Below are positions 43,863-52,109 of a DNA stretch of 64,000 nucleotides, piece by piece. This DNA is from Streptomyces viridochromogenes DSM 40736 (GTDB lineage: Bacteria > Actinomycetota > Actinomycetes > Streptomycetales > Streptomycetaceae): positions 3,814,724 through 3,878,723 of the forward strand of contig NZ_GG657757.1 in the NCBI RefSeq assembly GCF_000158955.1, written 5' to 3'. The notes under the pieces were generated by a model that was given only the letters and a program-made list of their open reading frames with translations, had not been told where the DNA came from and ran no database searches. The position numbers and the translations under genes are program-made. How positions within the stretch are numbered: the first letter of the stretch is position 1; every line of letters starts with the position of its first letter.

Positions 43863-43932
43863 GCGCGGGGCTGTGTCAATTTGCGGCTCCGCCGCGTAGG
43901 CGCGACAAGCCACGACGTACCCGCACCCGCCA
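43855..43932. repeat. Dispersed Streptomyces intergenic repeat
   Basis: The stretch with GGGGCGCGGGGCTGTGTCAA and GCGGCTCCGCCGC (hairpin 43883-43895) followed by GCGCGACAAGCCACGACG matches a repeat I recall in many Streptomyces intergenic regions. It lies between the LLM gene end (43940) and the aminoacylase promoter, possibly serving as a terminator. Confidence 0.6.
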
Positions 43933-43939
43933 ACGGCGA

Positions 43940-45058
43940 TCAGGCAGCACCCCGGAACCGCGAAGTCCGATGCACAGGATCCGTGTCGATCTTCGGAATC
44001 ACGTGCTCCCCGACCAACCGGATCGTCTGCAGCGTCTCCTCCTTCGGCACCCCCACCGGCAACCCGAAACTCAACTGATCCGCCCCGGCCCGCTCCCAGC
44101 GCTCGCACTGCCGCAGCACCTCGTCCGGGTCCCCGCAGATCAGCAGTTCCTCCTCGATCAGCACCTCGACGAACTCCTCGGTGTACTCCGGCAGCGTCTC
44201 CGGCCACACCGGGAACCCCTCGGGCCGGGGGAACGTGTCGTGGTACCGGAACACCAGCGACGGCAGATAGTGCAGCCCGCCGCTCGCCGCGATCCGCACC
44301 GCCTCCGCGTGCGTCGGGGCGCAGATCGCCGTGGTCGTCACCATCACGTTGTCGTTGACGAAGTCCCCGACCGGCTCGGCGTCCACGATCGCCGTCTTGT
44401 ACTGCTCCAGCACCCACTCCATGTCGGAGACCTTCTGCACGCTGAAGCCGAGCACGCCGAGCCCCTTCTTCGCGGCCATGGCGTACGACGGCGGCGACCC
44501 GGCCGCGTACCACATCGCGGGGTGGGACTTCCCGTACGGCTTCGGCAGGACCTTCCTCGGCGGCAGCGACCAGTGCTTGCCCTGGAAGCCGGCGTACTCG
44601 TCCTGGAGCCACATCTTGGGGAACTCGGCGATGGTCTCCTCCCAGAGTTCCTTGGTGTGGTTCATGTCGGTGATCCCCGGCAGGAAGCCGAGGATCTCGT
44701 GGGAGCCGGCGCCCCGCCCGCTGCCGAACTCGAAGCGCCCTTCGCTGAGGTGGTCGAGCATGGCGACCTTCTCGGCGACCTTCACCGGGTGGTTGACCGG
44801 CGCGAGCGGGTTGAAGATCCCCGAGCCCAGGTGGATCCGCTCGGTCGCGTGCGCCAGGTAGCCGAGGAAGACGTCGTTGGCGGAGAGGTGCGAGTACTCC
44901 TCCAGGAAGTGGTGCTCGGAGGCCCAGGCGTACTTGAAGCCCGACGTGTCCGCCTGGATGACGTACTCGGTCTCCTCCATCAGCGCCTTGTGCTCGGCGA
45001 GCGGGTCGGTCTCGGCCCGTTTGCCCACGTATCCCTGTACGAAGACCCCGAATTCCAA
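43940..45058 (-). CDS. LLM class flavin-dependent oxidoreductase, CTGACG-palindrome controlled
   Basis: 372 residues from TTG 45058. A stop lies in frame three codons upstream and no other start preserves the first beta-strand (MEFGVFVQGYVG), so the TTG is very likely real although no ribosome site is visible. The luciferase-like barrel is full-length: FKYAWASEHHFLEEYSHL (about 45-62), RIHLGSGIFNPLAPVNHPVK, MLDHLSEGRFEFGSGRG. This bacterial-luciferase-like subgroup usually takes FMN and O2 (monooxygenase) rather than F420, but the cofactor is not certain. Palindromes B and C lie upstream. Confidence 0.9.
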   Translation of the reverse strand: MEFGVFVQGYVGKRAETDPLAEHKALMEETEYVIQADTSGFKYAWASEHHFLEEYSHLSANDVFLGYLAHATERIHLGSGIFNPLAPVNHPVKVAEKVAMLDHLSEGRFEFGSGRGAGSHEILGFLPGITDMNHTKELWEETIAEFPKMWLQDEYAGFQGKHWSLPPRKVLPKPYGKSHPAMWYAAGSPPSYAMAAKKGLGVLGFSVQKVSDMEWVLEQYKTAIVDAEPVGDFVNDNVMVTTTAICAPTHAEAVRIAASGGLHYLPSLVFRYHDTFPRPEGFPVWPETLPEYTEEFVEVLIEEELLICGDPDEVLRQCERWERAGADQLSFGLPVGVPKEETLQTIRLVGEHVIPKIDTDPVHRTSRFRGAA

Positions 45059-45083
45059 GGAGGTTCACCGCCCCACGGTCGTA

Positions 45084-45100
45084 TCTGACGGAGCGTCAGA
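45084..45100. promoter_or_regulatory. CTGACG palindrome, site B
   Basis: TCTGACG-GAG-CGTCAGA, perfect, extended by A/T to eight-base arms (45083-45101). It lies 26 bases before the LLM start, overlapping a possible -10 box, and is identical to the complement of site A. Confidence 0.8.
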
Positions 45101-45144
45101 TCAGTGAGTCCGACTGTTCCACCGGCCCCCATGAGCGTCAATAG

Positions 45145-45159
45145 CTGATGAGCCGTCAG
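45145..45159. promoter_or_regulatory. CTGACG palindrome, site C (one mismatch)
   Basis: CTGATG-AGC-CGTCAG, one mismatch in the left arm, 60 bases upstream of site B by centres. The same LLM promoter region therefore holds two sites, which would allow cooperative binding. Confidence 0.55.
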
Positions 45160-45175
45160 ATAAGCCTCGCCGCGG

Positions 45176-45946
45176 TCAGATGACGCTGACTCCCGCCAGC
45201 CATCCGCCGTCGATCACGAACGGCTGCCCCGTGATGTACGACGAGTCCGGCGAGGTCAGGAACAGGGCGAGCCTCGCCACCTCCTCCGGCTGCCCGACCC
45301 GCCCCAGCGGCACGAGCTTGCGGTACAGCCGGTCGAGCCCCCTCGCCGCCGCCTCCGGGTCGGCGTCGGGATCCAGCCGGGCCGGGTTGGACATCGCCGT
45401 GTCGATGGCGCCCGGGCAGACGGCGTTGACGCGGATCCCCCGTCCGGCCAGCTCCAGGGCGGCGACACGGGTCAGACCGACCACGGCGTGCTTGGTCGCC
45501 GCGTACGCGCCCACCGCCGCCATCCCGGTCAGGCCGGTGTAGGAGGCGGTGTTGACGATCGTGCCCCCGTCGGCCATCTCGGGAGCGACCGCCTTGATGC
45601 CGAGGAAGCACCCCACCTGGTTGACCCGCACGACCTGCATGAACTCGTCGAGGGGTGTGTCGAGGAGGGTGTTGAAGCGCAGGATGCCGGCGTTGTTCAC
45701 GAGCCCGTCGACAGGGCCGTACGCGTCCTGGGCCGCGGCGACGGCGGCCTGCCAGTCGTCCTCCCGGCCCACGTCGAGATGGACGTACTTGGCGCCGATC
45801 TCCTTCGCGAGGGCCTCGCCCTGGTCGTCGAGGACGTCCGCGACCACCACCCGGGCCCCCTCGGCCGCGAACAACCGTGCCTCCTGTTCACCCTGGCCGC
45901 GCGCTGCGCCGGTGACGATGACGACCCGTCCGTCGAGCTTGCCCAT
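45176..45946 (-). CDS. Short-chain dehydrogenase/reductase
   Basis: 256 residues, ATG after GAGGAGG. All classical SDR motifs are present: [15 protein letters not shown] (12-26), NNAG, a Tyr/Lys active site in YAATKHAV (about 152-159) preceded by the Ser in NTASYTG, and the end [11 protein letters not shown]. It should oxidise a hydroxyl or reduce a carbonyl with NAD(P). It is third in the operon amidohydrolase-LLM-SDR, nine bases after the LLM gene, and would inherit regulation from site D. Confidence 0.93.
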   Translation of the reverse strand: MGKLDGRVVIVTGAARGQGEQEARLFAAEGARVVVADVLDDQGEALAKEIGAKYVHLDVGREDDWQAAVAAAQDAYGPVDGLVNNAGILRFNTLLDTPLDEFMQVVRVNQVGCFLGIKAVAPEMADGGTIVNTASYTGLTGMAAVGAYAATKHAVVGLTRVAALELAGRGIRVNAVCPGAIDTAMSNPARLDPDADPEAAARGLDRLYRKLVPLGRVGQPEEVARLALFLTSPDSSYITGQPFVIDGGWLAGVSVI

Positions 45947-45955
45947 GGGGCCTCC

Positions 45956-46876
45956 TCACAGGTGGGGAGCGACCTCGGCGCCGAACGCCGCCATCTGGTC
46001 GGTCAGTTCACTGCGGCTCCGGCTGCGAAACCGCACCTGGATCTGGTGCACGCCCATCGCGCGGTAGGCCCGCAGCGACTCGGCGAGCTCCTGGGGGCCG
46101 CCGGTGAGGGTCCCGCGGCCCACGTCCCAGCGGGGCGGGCCGACGTACAGCGGCTCGGTGATGGCGCCCACGGTGAAGCCGCCGTGGACGCCCTCCCGTT
46201 CACGTATCTCAGCGATCCGCGCGATCTGCTCCGGCAGCCGGTCCCTCGGGTCCCCCTGCGGCAGCCATCCGTCGCCCTTGAGCGCGGCCCGTCGTACGGC
46301 GGCGGGCGAGGAGCCGCCGACCCACAGGGGGACGCGCTCCTGCACCGGCCGGGGCCGCTGCCCGAGCCCCTCGAAGTCGTACAGCTTGCCGTGGTGCTCG
46401 GGGAACTCGTCGGGGCCGAGGGCGGCGCGCAGGGCGTCGAGGCACTCGTCGAGCACGGCGCCGCGCTGCCGGAAGTCCACGCCCAGGGCCTCGAACTCCT
46501 CCCGGACGTGCCCGGCACCGACCCCGAGGATCAGCCGCCCGCCGCTGAGGTGGTCGAGCGTGGCGTACTGCTTGGCGGTGAGCAGCGGGTGCCGCAGCCC
46601 GACGACGGCGACGTGGCTGAGCAGCCGGATCCGCTCGGTGGCCGACGCGAGGAAGGCGAGGGTGGCGACGGGGTCGTACCAGACCGTGCTCATCGCGGCG
46701 GCCAGCCGGCGCGGGATGCCGACGTGGTCGCAGCTCGCGAGGTAGGCGAAGCCGGAGCGGTCGGCGGTGCGGGCGACGGCGAGGAGGTCGTCGGGGCCCG
46801 CGCCGGCCTCCCAGGGCTCCGTGTAGAGGGTGCTCTGGGACTGGACGGGAAGCTGCATTCCGTACCGCAGGCTCAC
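45956..46876 (-). CDS. LLM class F420/flavin oxidoreductase
   Basis: 306 residues from GTG 46876 (GTGA overlap with the amidohydrolase stop). Barrel motifs: SGFAYLASCDHVGIPRRL near 35, RIRLLSHVAVVGLRHPLLTAKQ, ATLDHLSGGRLILGVGAGHVREEF, then PLWVGGSSPAAVRRAAL. The motif DHLSGGR-GVGAGH and small size match F420-dependent members. Translational coupling to the amidohydrolase says the two act in one pathway. Confidence 0.9.
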   Translation of the reverse strand: MSLRYGMQLPVQSQSTLYTEPWEAGAGPDDLLAVARTADRSGFAYLASCDHVGIPRRLAAAMSTVWYDPVATLAFLASATERIRLLSHVAVVGLRHPLLTAKQYATLDHLSGGRLILGVGAGHVREEFEALGVDFRQRGAVLDECLDALRAALGPDEFPEHHGKLYDFEGLGQRPRPVQERVPLWVGGSSPAAVRRAALKGDGWLPQGDPRDRLPEQIARIAEIREREGVHGGFTVGAITEPLYVGPPRWDVGRGTLTGGPQELAESLRAYRAMGVHQIQVRFRSRSRSELTDQMAAFGAEVAPHL

Positions 46877-48111
46877 CGGGTGCCGCCCGGCCACAGTCCC
46901 TCGTCGCTCAGCCCGAGCAGCTCGATGGCGTTGCGCCGCACGATCCGCTCCACCACCCCCGCTTCCAGGTGCCCCATCTGCGCCTCGCCGACCTCGCGGG
47001 ACTTGGGCCAGGTGGAGTCGGAGTGCGGGTAGTCGGTCTCGTAGAGGACGTTGCGCAGGCCGATCGCGTCGAGGTTGCGCAGCCCGAAGGCGTCGTCGAA
47101 GAAGCAGCCGTAGACGTGCTCGGCGAACAGTTCGGACGGTGGCCGGTGCACCTTGTCGGCGACGCCGCCCCAGGCCCGGTTCTCCTCCCACACCACGTCG
47201 GCCCGCTCCAGGATGTAGGGGATCCAGCCGATCTGCCCCTCCGCGTACATCACCTTGAGGTGGGGGAACTGCTCGAACTTGCCGCTCATCAGCCAGTCGA
47301 CCATCGAGAAGCAGCAGTTGGCGAAGGTGATGGTGGAGCCGACGGCGGGCGGGGCGTCGGCGGAGGTGGAGGGCATGCGGCTGCTGCTGCCGATGTGCAT
47401 GGCGATGACCGTGCCGGTCTCGTCGCAGGCCTGGAGGAAGGGGTCCCAGCCGTCGCCGTGGATGGAGGGCAGCCCGAGGTACGGCGGTATCTCGGAGAAG
47501 GCGACGGCACGGACCCCGCGCGCGGCGTTGCGCCGAACCTCCTCGGCCGCCAGCTCGGCGTCCCACAGGGGGATGAGGGTCAGGGGTATGAGACGGCCCC
47601 GCGCGTCGGGCCCGCACCACTCCTCCACCATCCAGTCGTTGTAGGCGCGGACGCAGAGCAGCCCCAGTTCGTGGTCCTTCGCCTCGGTGAAGGTCTGGCC
47701 GCAGAAACGCGGGAAGGTCGGGAAGCAGAGGGCGGACTGGACGTGGTTGACGTCCATGTCGGCGAGCCGGGCGGGGACGTCGTAGGACCCCGGGCGCATC
47801 TGCTCGTAGGTGATGACCTCCAGCTTGATCTCGTCCCTGCTGTACCCCACGGCCGTGTCGAGCCGGGTCAGGGGACGGCGCAGTTCCTCGTAGACCCACC
47901 AGTCACCGACGGGTCCGTCGTCACCGGGTTCACCCATGACGGGCCGGAAGCGCCCGCCGAGGAACGTCATTTCCTTGACGGGCGCACGGACGATCCGCGG
48001 TCCGACGCCCCGGTACTTCTCCGGAAGCCGGTCCTGCCAGACGCTCGCGGGCTCCACCGTGTGGTCGTCCACGGAGATGATCAGCGGAAACGTGCTGTCG
48101 TGGCTGTCCAT
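46873..48111 (-). CDS. ACMSD-like amidohydrolase (amidohydrolase_2 family)
   Basis: 412 residues from ATG 48111. TACCCT (48119-48124 on the minus strand) lies seven bases before the ATG, so it is probably leaderless, and palindrome D sits directly upstream of that -10 box. The barrel begins IISVDDHTVEPASVW, a D-x-H metal motif as in the ACMSD/LigW group, and contains MHIGSSSRMPSTS (metal His) and YETDYPHSDSTWP (catalytic Asp) near the C-terminus. Members decarboxylate or hydrolyse cyclic acids; similar genes recur in actinobacterial degradation clusters with LLM enzymes. It leads an operon with LLM and SDR. Confidence 0.88.
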   Translation of the reverse strand: MDSHDSTFPLIISVDDHTVEPASVWQDRLPEKYRGVGPRIVRAPVKEMTFLGGRFRPVMGEPGDDGPVGDWWVYEELRRPLTRLDTAVGYSRDEIKLEVITYEQMRPGSYDVPARLADMDVNHVQSALCFPTFPRFCGQTFTEAKDHELGLLCVRAYNDWMVEEWCGPDARGRLIPLTLIPLWDAELAAEEVRRNAARGVRAVAFSEIPPYLGLPSIHGDGWDPFLQACDETGTVIAMHIGSSSRMPSTSADAPPAVGSTITFANCCFSMVDWLMSGKFEQFPHLKVMYAEGQIGWIPYILERADVVWEENRAWGGVADKVHRPPSELFAEHVYGCFFDDAFGLRNLDAIGLRNVLYETDYPHSDSTWPKSREVGEAQMGHLEAGVVERIVRRNAIELLGLSDEGLWPGGTR

Positions 48112-48132
48112 GACGCGCAGGGTAGCGCCGAT

Positions 48133-48147
48133 CTGACGGGGCGTCAG
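48133..48147. promoter_or_regulatory. CTGACG palindrome, site D
   Basis: CTGACG-GGG-CGTCAG, perfect 6+3+6, eight bases upstream of the TACCCT -10 box of the amidohydrolase operon, i.e. within the spacer/-35 region where a repressor would block RNA polymerase. Confidence 0.75.
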
Positions 48148-48364
48148 CTATATGTGCGGGGGGCGAAGGGCCGGAGAATGGACGAGTTGGCCATCATGGA
48201 GGCCCTCCGGATGGGCCACTGCCGGGGCGTCCAGGAAGGGACCGTCCGGTGCAAGCCGGCGTGGGACGAGCCGGCGTAGGAGAACTGGTGCCCGGGTCCG
48301 GACACACATCGGCCGCGGCGGCTCCCCCTCCGCGCCGCCGCGGCCGAACCCCGTGTGAGGTGGC

Positions 48365-48550
48365 TTACTTCGTCGGCTTGAAGGGCTCCGACGTGGCGTG
48401 CAGGTCCTTGGTCTCGAGCGGCTCGTCAGTCGCGTGCAGGTCCTGCTTCTTGACGGCGCCCTCGTTCCCTGGCGGGCAGGTTCCTCGGTCCCCCAGCGGG
48501 CTCGTTCGGGTCGGGTGCAGGGTCTGCGGGCTTGGAACTCGTCGCCCCAT
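48365..48550 (-). CDS. afsS: Small AfsS-like protein
   Basis: 61 residues from ATG 48550, after AAGGGGAAG; ATG 48580 is a longer alternative without support. The C-terminal half has two tandem copies of KDLHATxEP (KQDLHATDEP, then TKDLHATSEP). It lies directly downstream of afsR on the same strand, as afsS does in S. coelicolor, is of AfsS length, and has an AfsR-type direct repeat in its promoter. AfsS is a small repeat-containing protein that raises antibiotic production. The identity rests on position, size and repeats; sequence identity to known AfsS was not tested. Confidence 0.55.
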   Translation of the reverse strand: MGRRVPSPQTLHPTRTSPLGDRGTCPPGNEGAVKKQDLHATDEPLETKDLHATSEPFKPTK

Positions 48551-48592
48551 GATCGTCAACTTCCCCTTGGCATGGATCAAAGCAGTGAGGTC

Positions 48593-48640
48593 GGCGGGCC
48601 CGTCCGGTCACTCCCCCGAGTCCGGCCGGACGGGCCCGCC
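48593..48640 (-). terminator. 15-bp hairpin between afsR and the afsS-like gene
   Basis: GGCGGGCCCGTCCGG (48593-48607) pairs perfectly with CCGGACGGGCCCGCC (48626-48640). It would terminate afsR transcripts. If the afsS-like promoter is at about 48712, the same hairpin lies in the afsS-like 5' leader. Confidence 0.7.
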
Positions 48641-48711
48641 TGGGCCGCTCACCCTATTTCTCAAGTGCGGGGCCCTGTGCAGTGACCCGTCTGCCCCCCG
48701 ACGCGACGGAT

Positions 48712-48755
48712 CGACTACGTCAAGCATGGCGTGGGGCGATAAACGAATGATGAAC
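48712..48755 (-). promoter_or_regulatory. Candidate AfsR-type direct repeat and -10 box
   Basis: On the minus strand GTTCATC (48755-48749) and GTTTATC (48744-48738) are direct repeats with an 11-base period. TAGTCG (48717-48712) follows after 20 bases as a -10 candidate. OmpR-like SARP proteins such as AfsR bind 11-bp direct repeats over the -35 region, as established for afsS. Spacing and position fit. Confidence 0.6.
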
Positions 48756-48770
48756 GCCCGCGGCGGGGCG

Positions 48771-51764
48771 TCAGGCCGCCCGTACCGGAGAGAGCAGCGC
48801 CCGCACCTCCGCGGCCTCGGGCGAGCCCAGCTCCTCGTAGATGCCCGCCGCCTCCTGCCAGCAGACCTGGGCCCGGCCGGTCTGCCCTATGCCGCTGAGC
48901 GCCCGGCCGAGCACGGTCAGGACGTTGCCCCGCCGCCACTCCCCGCCGATGCCGCGCAGCACGGTCAGCGCCATCTCGGCGTTGGCGGCGGCCTGTGCGG
49001 CGCGCCGGGCGGCGAGGTCCACCTCGGCCAGCCGGAACAGGCTCATGCCCTCCCACAGGCGCTGCCTGCTGTCGCGGAACACCTCCAGCGCCTCCTGCAG
49101 CCGTTCGGCCGCGGTGCCGAGGTCACCGCTCTGGGTGAGGGCGAGCCCGAGGGCGTAACGGGCGTTCGCCCCCCGCATGGTGCTGCCCATGGCGTCGTAG
49201 ATGCCGATGCCCTCCTGGGCCAGTGAGACCGCGCTCTGGGTCCGCCCGGTCGCCAGGTGGATCCGGGACAGGTTGCACAGCGCGGCGGCCTCCCCGGGCC
49301 GGTTGTCCATGGCCCGGAAGTGCTCGATGGCCCGGGAGAGGTGCTCCTCGCCGTCCGCGTGCCGGTTCTGGTACAGCGCGATGATGCCGCGCGCGTTGCG
49401 GGCCCAGCAGACGGGAAGCAGGTCGTCGGCCTGCTGCGCGAGGAGTATGGCCCGCTCGGCCTCCTGGTCCGCCCGCTCGAACCGGCCACTCACGTGGTGG
49501 ACGTTGACGAGCGTCGTCAGTGCCCGGGCCTCCGCCCGGGCCAGGTCGAACTCCCGGGCCGCGTCCCGGAGGGCCCCGGCCGTCGCCTCGTACTCCCTGG
49601 CGTTGGCGCCCGACTCGGAGAGGTCGTGCGCGGCCCACAGCAGGTCGATGGCCCGGGGCAGGGTGCCCGGCTGCCCGGCGGACTGCCGTACGCACGCGAG
49701 GAGGCAGATGGCCTCCGCGTACAGCCAGTCCTGCGCCGCGTGCCGGTTCTCGAAGCGCAGCCCCGGATACGAGGTCGGTTCGAGGTGGTCCACCAGCGTG
49801 TCGCCCGGCCGCTCGATCGCGAACACGGCCGCCGCGGAGGCCAGATAGAAGTCCAGCAGCCGCGACAGCGCCGCTCCCCGCTCGCTCGGCGGCAGTTCGT
49901 CCCGTTCCGCGCACGCACGCGCGTAGAGCCGTACGAGATCGTGGAAGCGGTAGCGGCCGGGGGCGGCCGACTCGAGGAGCGAGGTGTCCACGAGCGACTC
50001 CAGGAGGTCCTCCGTGTCCTCCACGGGAAGATCCAGGACCGCCGCCGCGGCCGGGAGGGAGATGTCGGGGCCGTCGGCCAGGCCCAGCAGGCGGAAGGCC
50101 CGGGCCTGGGCGGGCTCCAGCTGCCCGTAGCCCAGCTCGAAGGTGGCCTTCACCGCCAGGTCACCGGCCTGGAGTTCGTCCAGTCGGCGGCGTTCGTCGG
50201 CGAGCTTCGCGGCGAGCACCGACACCGTCCAGGTGCGGCGCGCGGCCAGTCTGGACGCCGCGATGCGGATGGCGAGCGGCAGGAAGCCGCAGGCCGCCAC
50301 GACGTCCAGGGCGGCCTTCCGTTCGGACGCGACCCGCTCCTCGCCCACGATCTTCGTGAACAGCGCCAGCGCCTCGTCCGGCGACATCACGTCCAGGTCG
50401 ATCAGATGGGCACCCGCCAGGTCCACCATCCGCACCCGGGAGGTGACCAGCGCGGCGCAGCCGTCCGTGCCGGGCAGCAGAGGACGTATCTGGGCGGCGT
50501 CGCGGGCGTTGTCCAGCAGGACCAGCACGCGGCGTCCGGCCAGGACCGAGCGGTACAGGGCCGCGCGCTCCTCCATGGAGTCGGGGATCGCGGTGTCGGC
50601 GGTGCCGAGGGCGCGCAGGAACGAGCCGAGGACCGTCTCCGGCTCCGCCGCCCGGGCGCCCGCGCCCTGGAGGTCGACGTACAGCTGCCCGTCCGGGAAC
50701 GCCGCGCGGGCCTGGTGGGCCACGTGCACGGCGAGGGTCGTCTTGCCGACACCGCCGATACCGGCCAGCGCCGAGACCGCCATCACCCCGCCGTCGGCCG
50801 AGGCCAGGATGTCGCCGAGCTCGCGTACGAAGGCGGAACGGCCGGTGAAGTCCGGCACCGTCGCCGGCAGCTGGGCCGGGCGGACCGGGGCGGAGGCCGG
50901 CTCCGGGGCCGGGGAGGAGGGCTCCGCGAGCCCCGGGTCGGCCTGGAGGATCCGCTGCTGCAGCTCGCTGAGGCCGGGGCGCGGGTCCACACCCAGTTCG
51001 TCGGCGAGCAGGCGCCGCGTGTCGGCGTACACCGCGAGTGCCTCGGCCTGGCGGCCGCTGCGGTACAGCGCCAGCATCAGCAGCTCGCGGAGCCGTTCAC
51101 GCAGCGGATGGGCGGCGGTGAGGGCGGTGAGCTCCGAGACCGCCTCCGCGTGGCAGCCCTGCTCCAGGTCCATGTCCAGGCGGGATTCGAGGAGCTGGAG
51201 CCGCCACTCCTCCAGGCGGACGCGCTGCGCCTCCGCGTACGGGCCGGGCACGCCGGCCAGGGTCTCCCCGTCCCACAGGGCGAGGGCCCGCCGCAGCACG
51301 TCCCGGGCGTGGCAGAGGTCGCCGGCCGACCGGGCCTTCTCCGCCTCCGTGGCCAGGTCCTGGGCGACGGCCAGGTCCAGGGCGCCCTCGGCCAGGTCAC
51401 GGACCGCGTATCCGCCGGACTCGCTGGCCAGGACGCCCGCGTCCAGCACCTTGCGCAGTCGGGAGGCGTACGTCCGCAGCGCCGCCAGGGCCTGCGAGGG
51501 CGGTTCCTCGCCCCACAGGGCGTCGATCAGCTCAGCCGCCGTGGCGGTCCGGCCCTCACGCAGCAGCAGGGCGGCGAGCAGGGCGCGTTGCTGGGGGGAC
51601 CCGGTGGTGATGGGCTCGTCTCCGCGCCAGGCGCGCACCGGTCCGAGCACGCCGAAGCGCAGCGCCGGCACCGACGCCGGTTCCACCGGTTCCGCCGACT
51701 TCGCCGAGGAGCCGGGACGCCGCTGCTCCGGTACGCGCGGCACACCGTCCGGTACACCGTCCAT
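48771..51764 (-). CDS. afsR: Pleiotropic regulator AfsR (SARP with NB-ARC and TPR domains)
   Basis: 997 residues, ATG after GGGGGA. Domains in order: OmpR-type winged helix (about 35-122, LRFGVLGPVRAWRG), bacterial transcriptional activation domain (about 128-275), NB-ARC ATPase with P-loop GIGGVGKTT (335-343) and LVLLDNARD Walker B, then TPR-like helices to the C-terminus. Length and sequence closely match what I recall of S. coelicolor AfsR, which is phosphorylated on Ser/Thr by AfsK and other kinases and activates afsS to raise secondary metabolism. The afsS-like gene follows. Confidence 0.95.
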   Translation of the reverse strand: MDGVPDGVPRVPEQRRPGSSAKSAEPVEPASVPALRFGVLGPVRAWRGDEPITTGSPQQRALLAALLLREGRTATAAELIDALWGEEPPSQALAALRTYASRLRKVLDAGVLASESGGYAVRDLAEGALDLAVAQDLATEAEKARSAGDLCHARDVLRRALALWDGETLAGVPGPYAEAQRVRLEEWRLQLLESRLDMDLEQGCHAEAVSELTALTAAHPLRERLRELLMLALYRSGRQAEALAVYADTRRLLADELGVDPRPGLSELQQRILQADPGLAEPSSPAPEPASAPVRPAQLPATVPDFTGRSAFVRELGDILASADGGVMAVSALAGIGGVGKTTLAVHVAHQARAAFPDGQLYVDLQGAGARAAEPETVLGSFLRALGTADTAIPDSMEERAALYRSVLAGRRVLVLLDNARDAAQIRPLLPGTDGCAALVTSRVRMVDLAGAHLIDLDVMSPDEALALFTKIVGEERVASERKAALDVVAACGFLPLAIRIAASRLAARRTWTVSVLAAKLADERRRLDELQAGDLAVKATFELGYGQLEPAQARAFRLLGLADGPDISLPAAAAVLDLPVEDTEDLLESLVDTSLLESAAPGRYRFHDLVRLYARACAERDELPPSERGAALSRLLDFYLASAAAVFAIERPGDTLVDHLEPTSYPGLRFENRHAAQDWLYAEAICLLACVRQSAGQPGTLPRAIDLLWAAHDLSESGANAREYEATAGALRDAAREFDLARAEARALTTLVNVHHVSGRFERADQEAERAILLAQQADDLLPVCWARNARGIIALYQNRHADGEEHLSRAIEHFRAMDNRPGEAAALCNLSRIHLATGRTQSAVSLAQEGIGIYDAMGSTMRGANARYALGLALTQSGDLGTAAERLQEALEVFRDSRQRLWEGMSLFRLAEVDLAARRAAQAAANAEMALTVLRGIGGEWRRGNVLTVLGRALSGIGQTGRAQVCWQEAAGIYEELGSPEAAEVRALLSPVRAA

Positions 51765-52109
51765 GCAGTCCCCCTAGACATCCTGAGCAACCACGCCAGT
51801 CTGCCTTGTGCACGGCGGGTACGTCAGCCGTGGGGGACACCGATCACGGCCCGACGCACGGGAGTCCACAAGACCCGCACACTCTCTTCCCACACAAGCG
51901 CACAAGAAGCCTCTCCGTCAGGGCGAGTTGGAGCGATCGGGCCAGGAGACGCGACGGGGTGCCCAGGTCAGGAAGTGACGGGGCGCCCGGATGCTCCGGT
52001 CAACGGGGTGCCCGGTGATCCAGCCGGTGGTGTCGGCGCGACGGGGCTCGGGCGTCGGGTCATAGTGGATCCCGTAGACCGACAGTCGCCCCACCCCGAA
52101 GGCGGTCCC
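51765..52109. other. 345-base gap between divergent afsR and the SMP-30 gene
   Basis: No open frame, RNA gene or strong hairpin is convincing here. It must contain the promoters of both flanking genes. CATAGT near 52061 is a weak -10 candidate for the plus-strand gene. No CTGACG palindrome is present, so the SMP-30 gene may lie outside that regulon. Confidence 0.5.

Noticed and set aside
48178..48279. 33-codon frame starting MDELAIMEALRMGHC
   Set aside because: It has GGAG upstream, but no conserved feature, partner or downstream gene supports it; too weak to annotate.
48365..48550. Small repeat peptide as a RiPP precursor
   Set aside because: No modification enzymes are nearby and its position after afsR favours an AfsS-like role.
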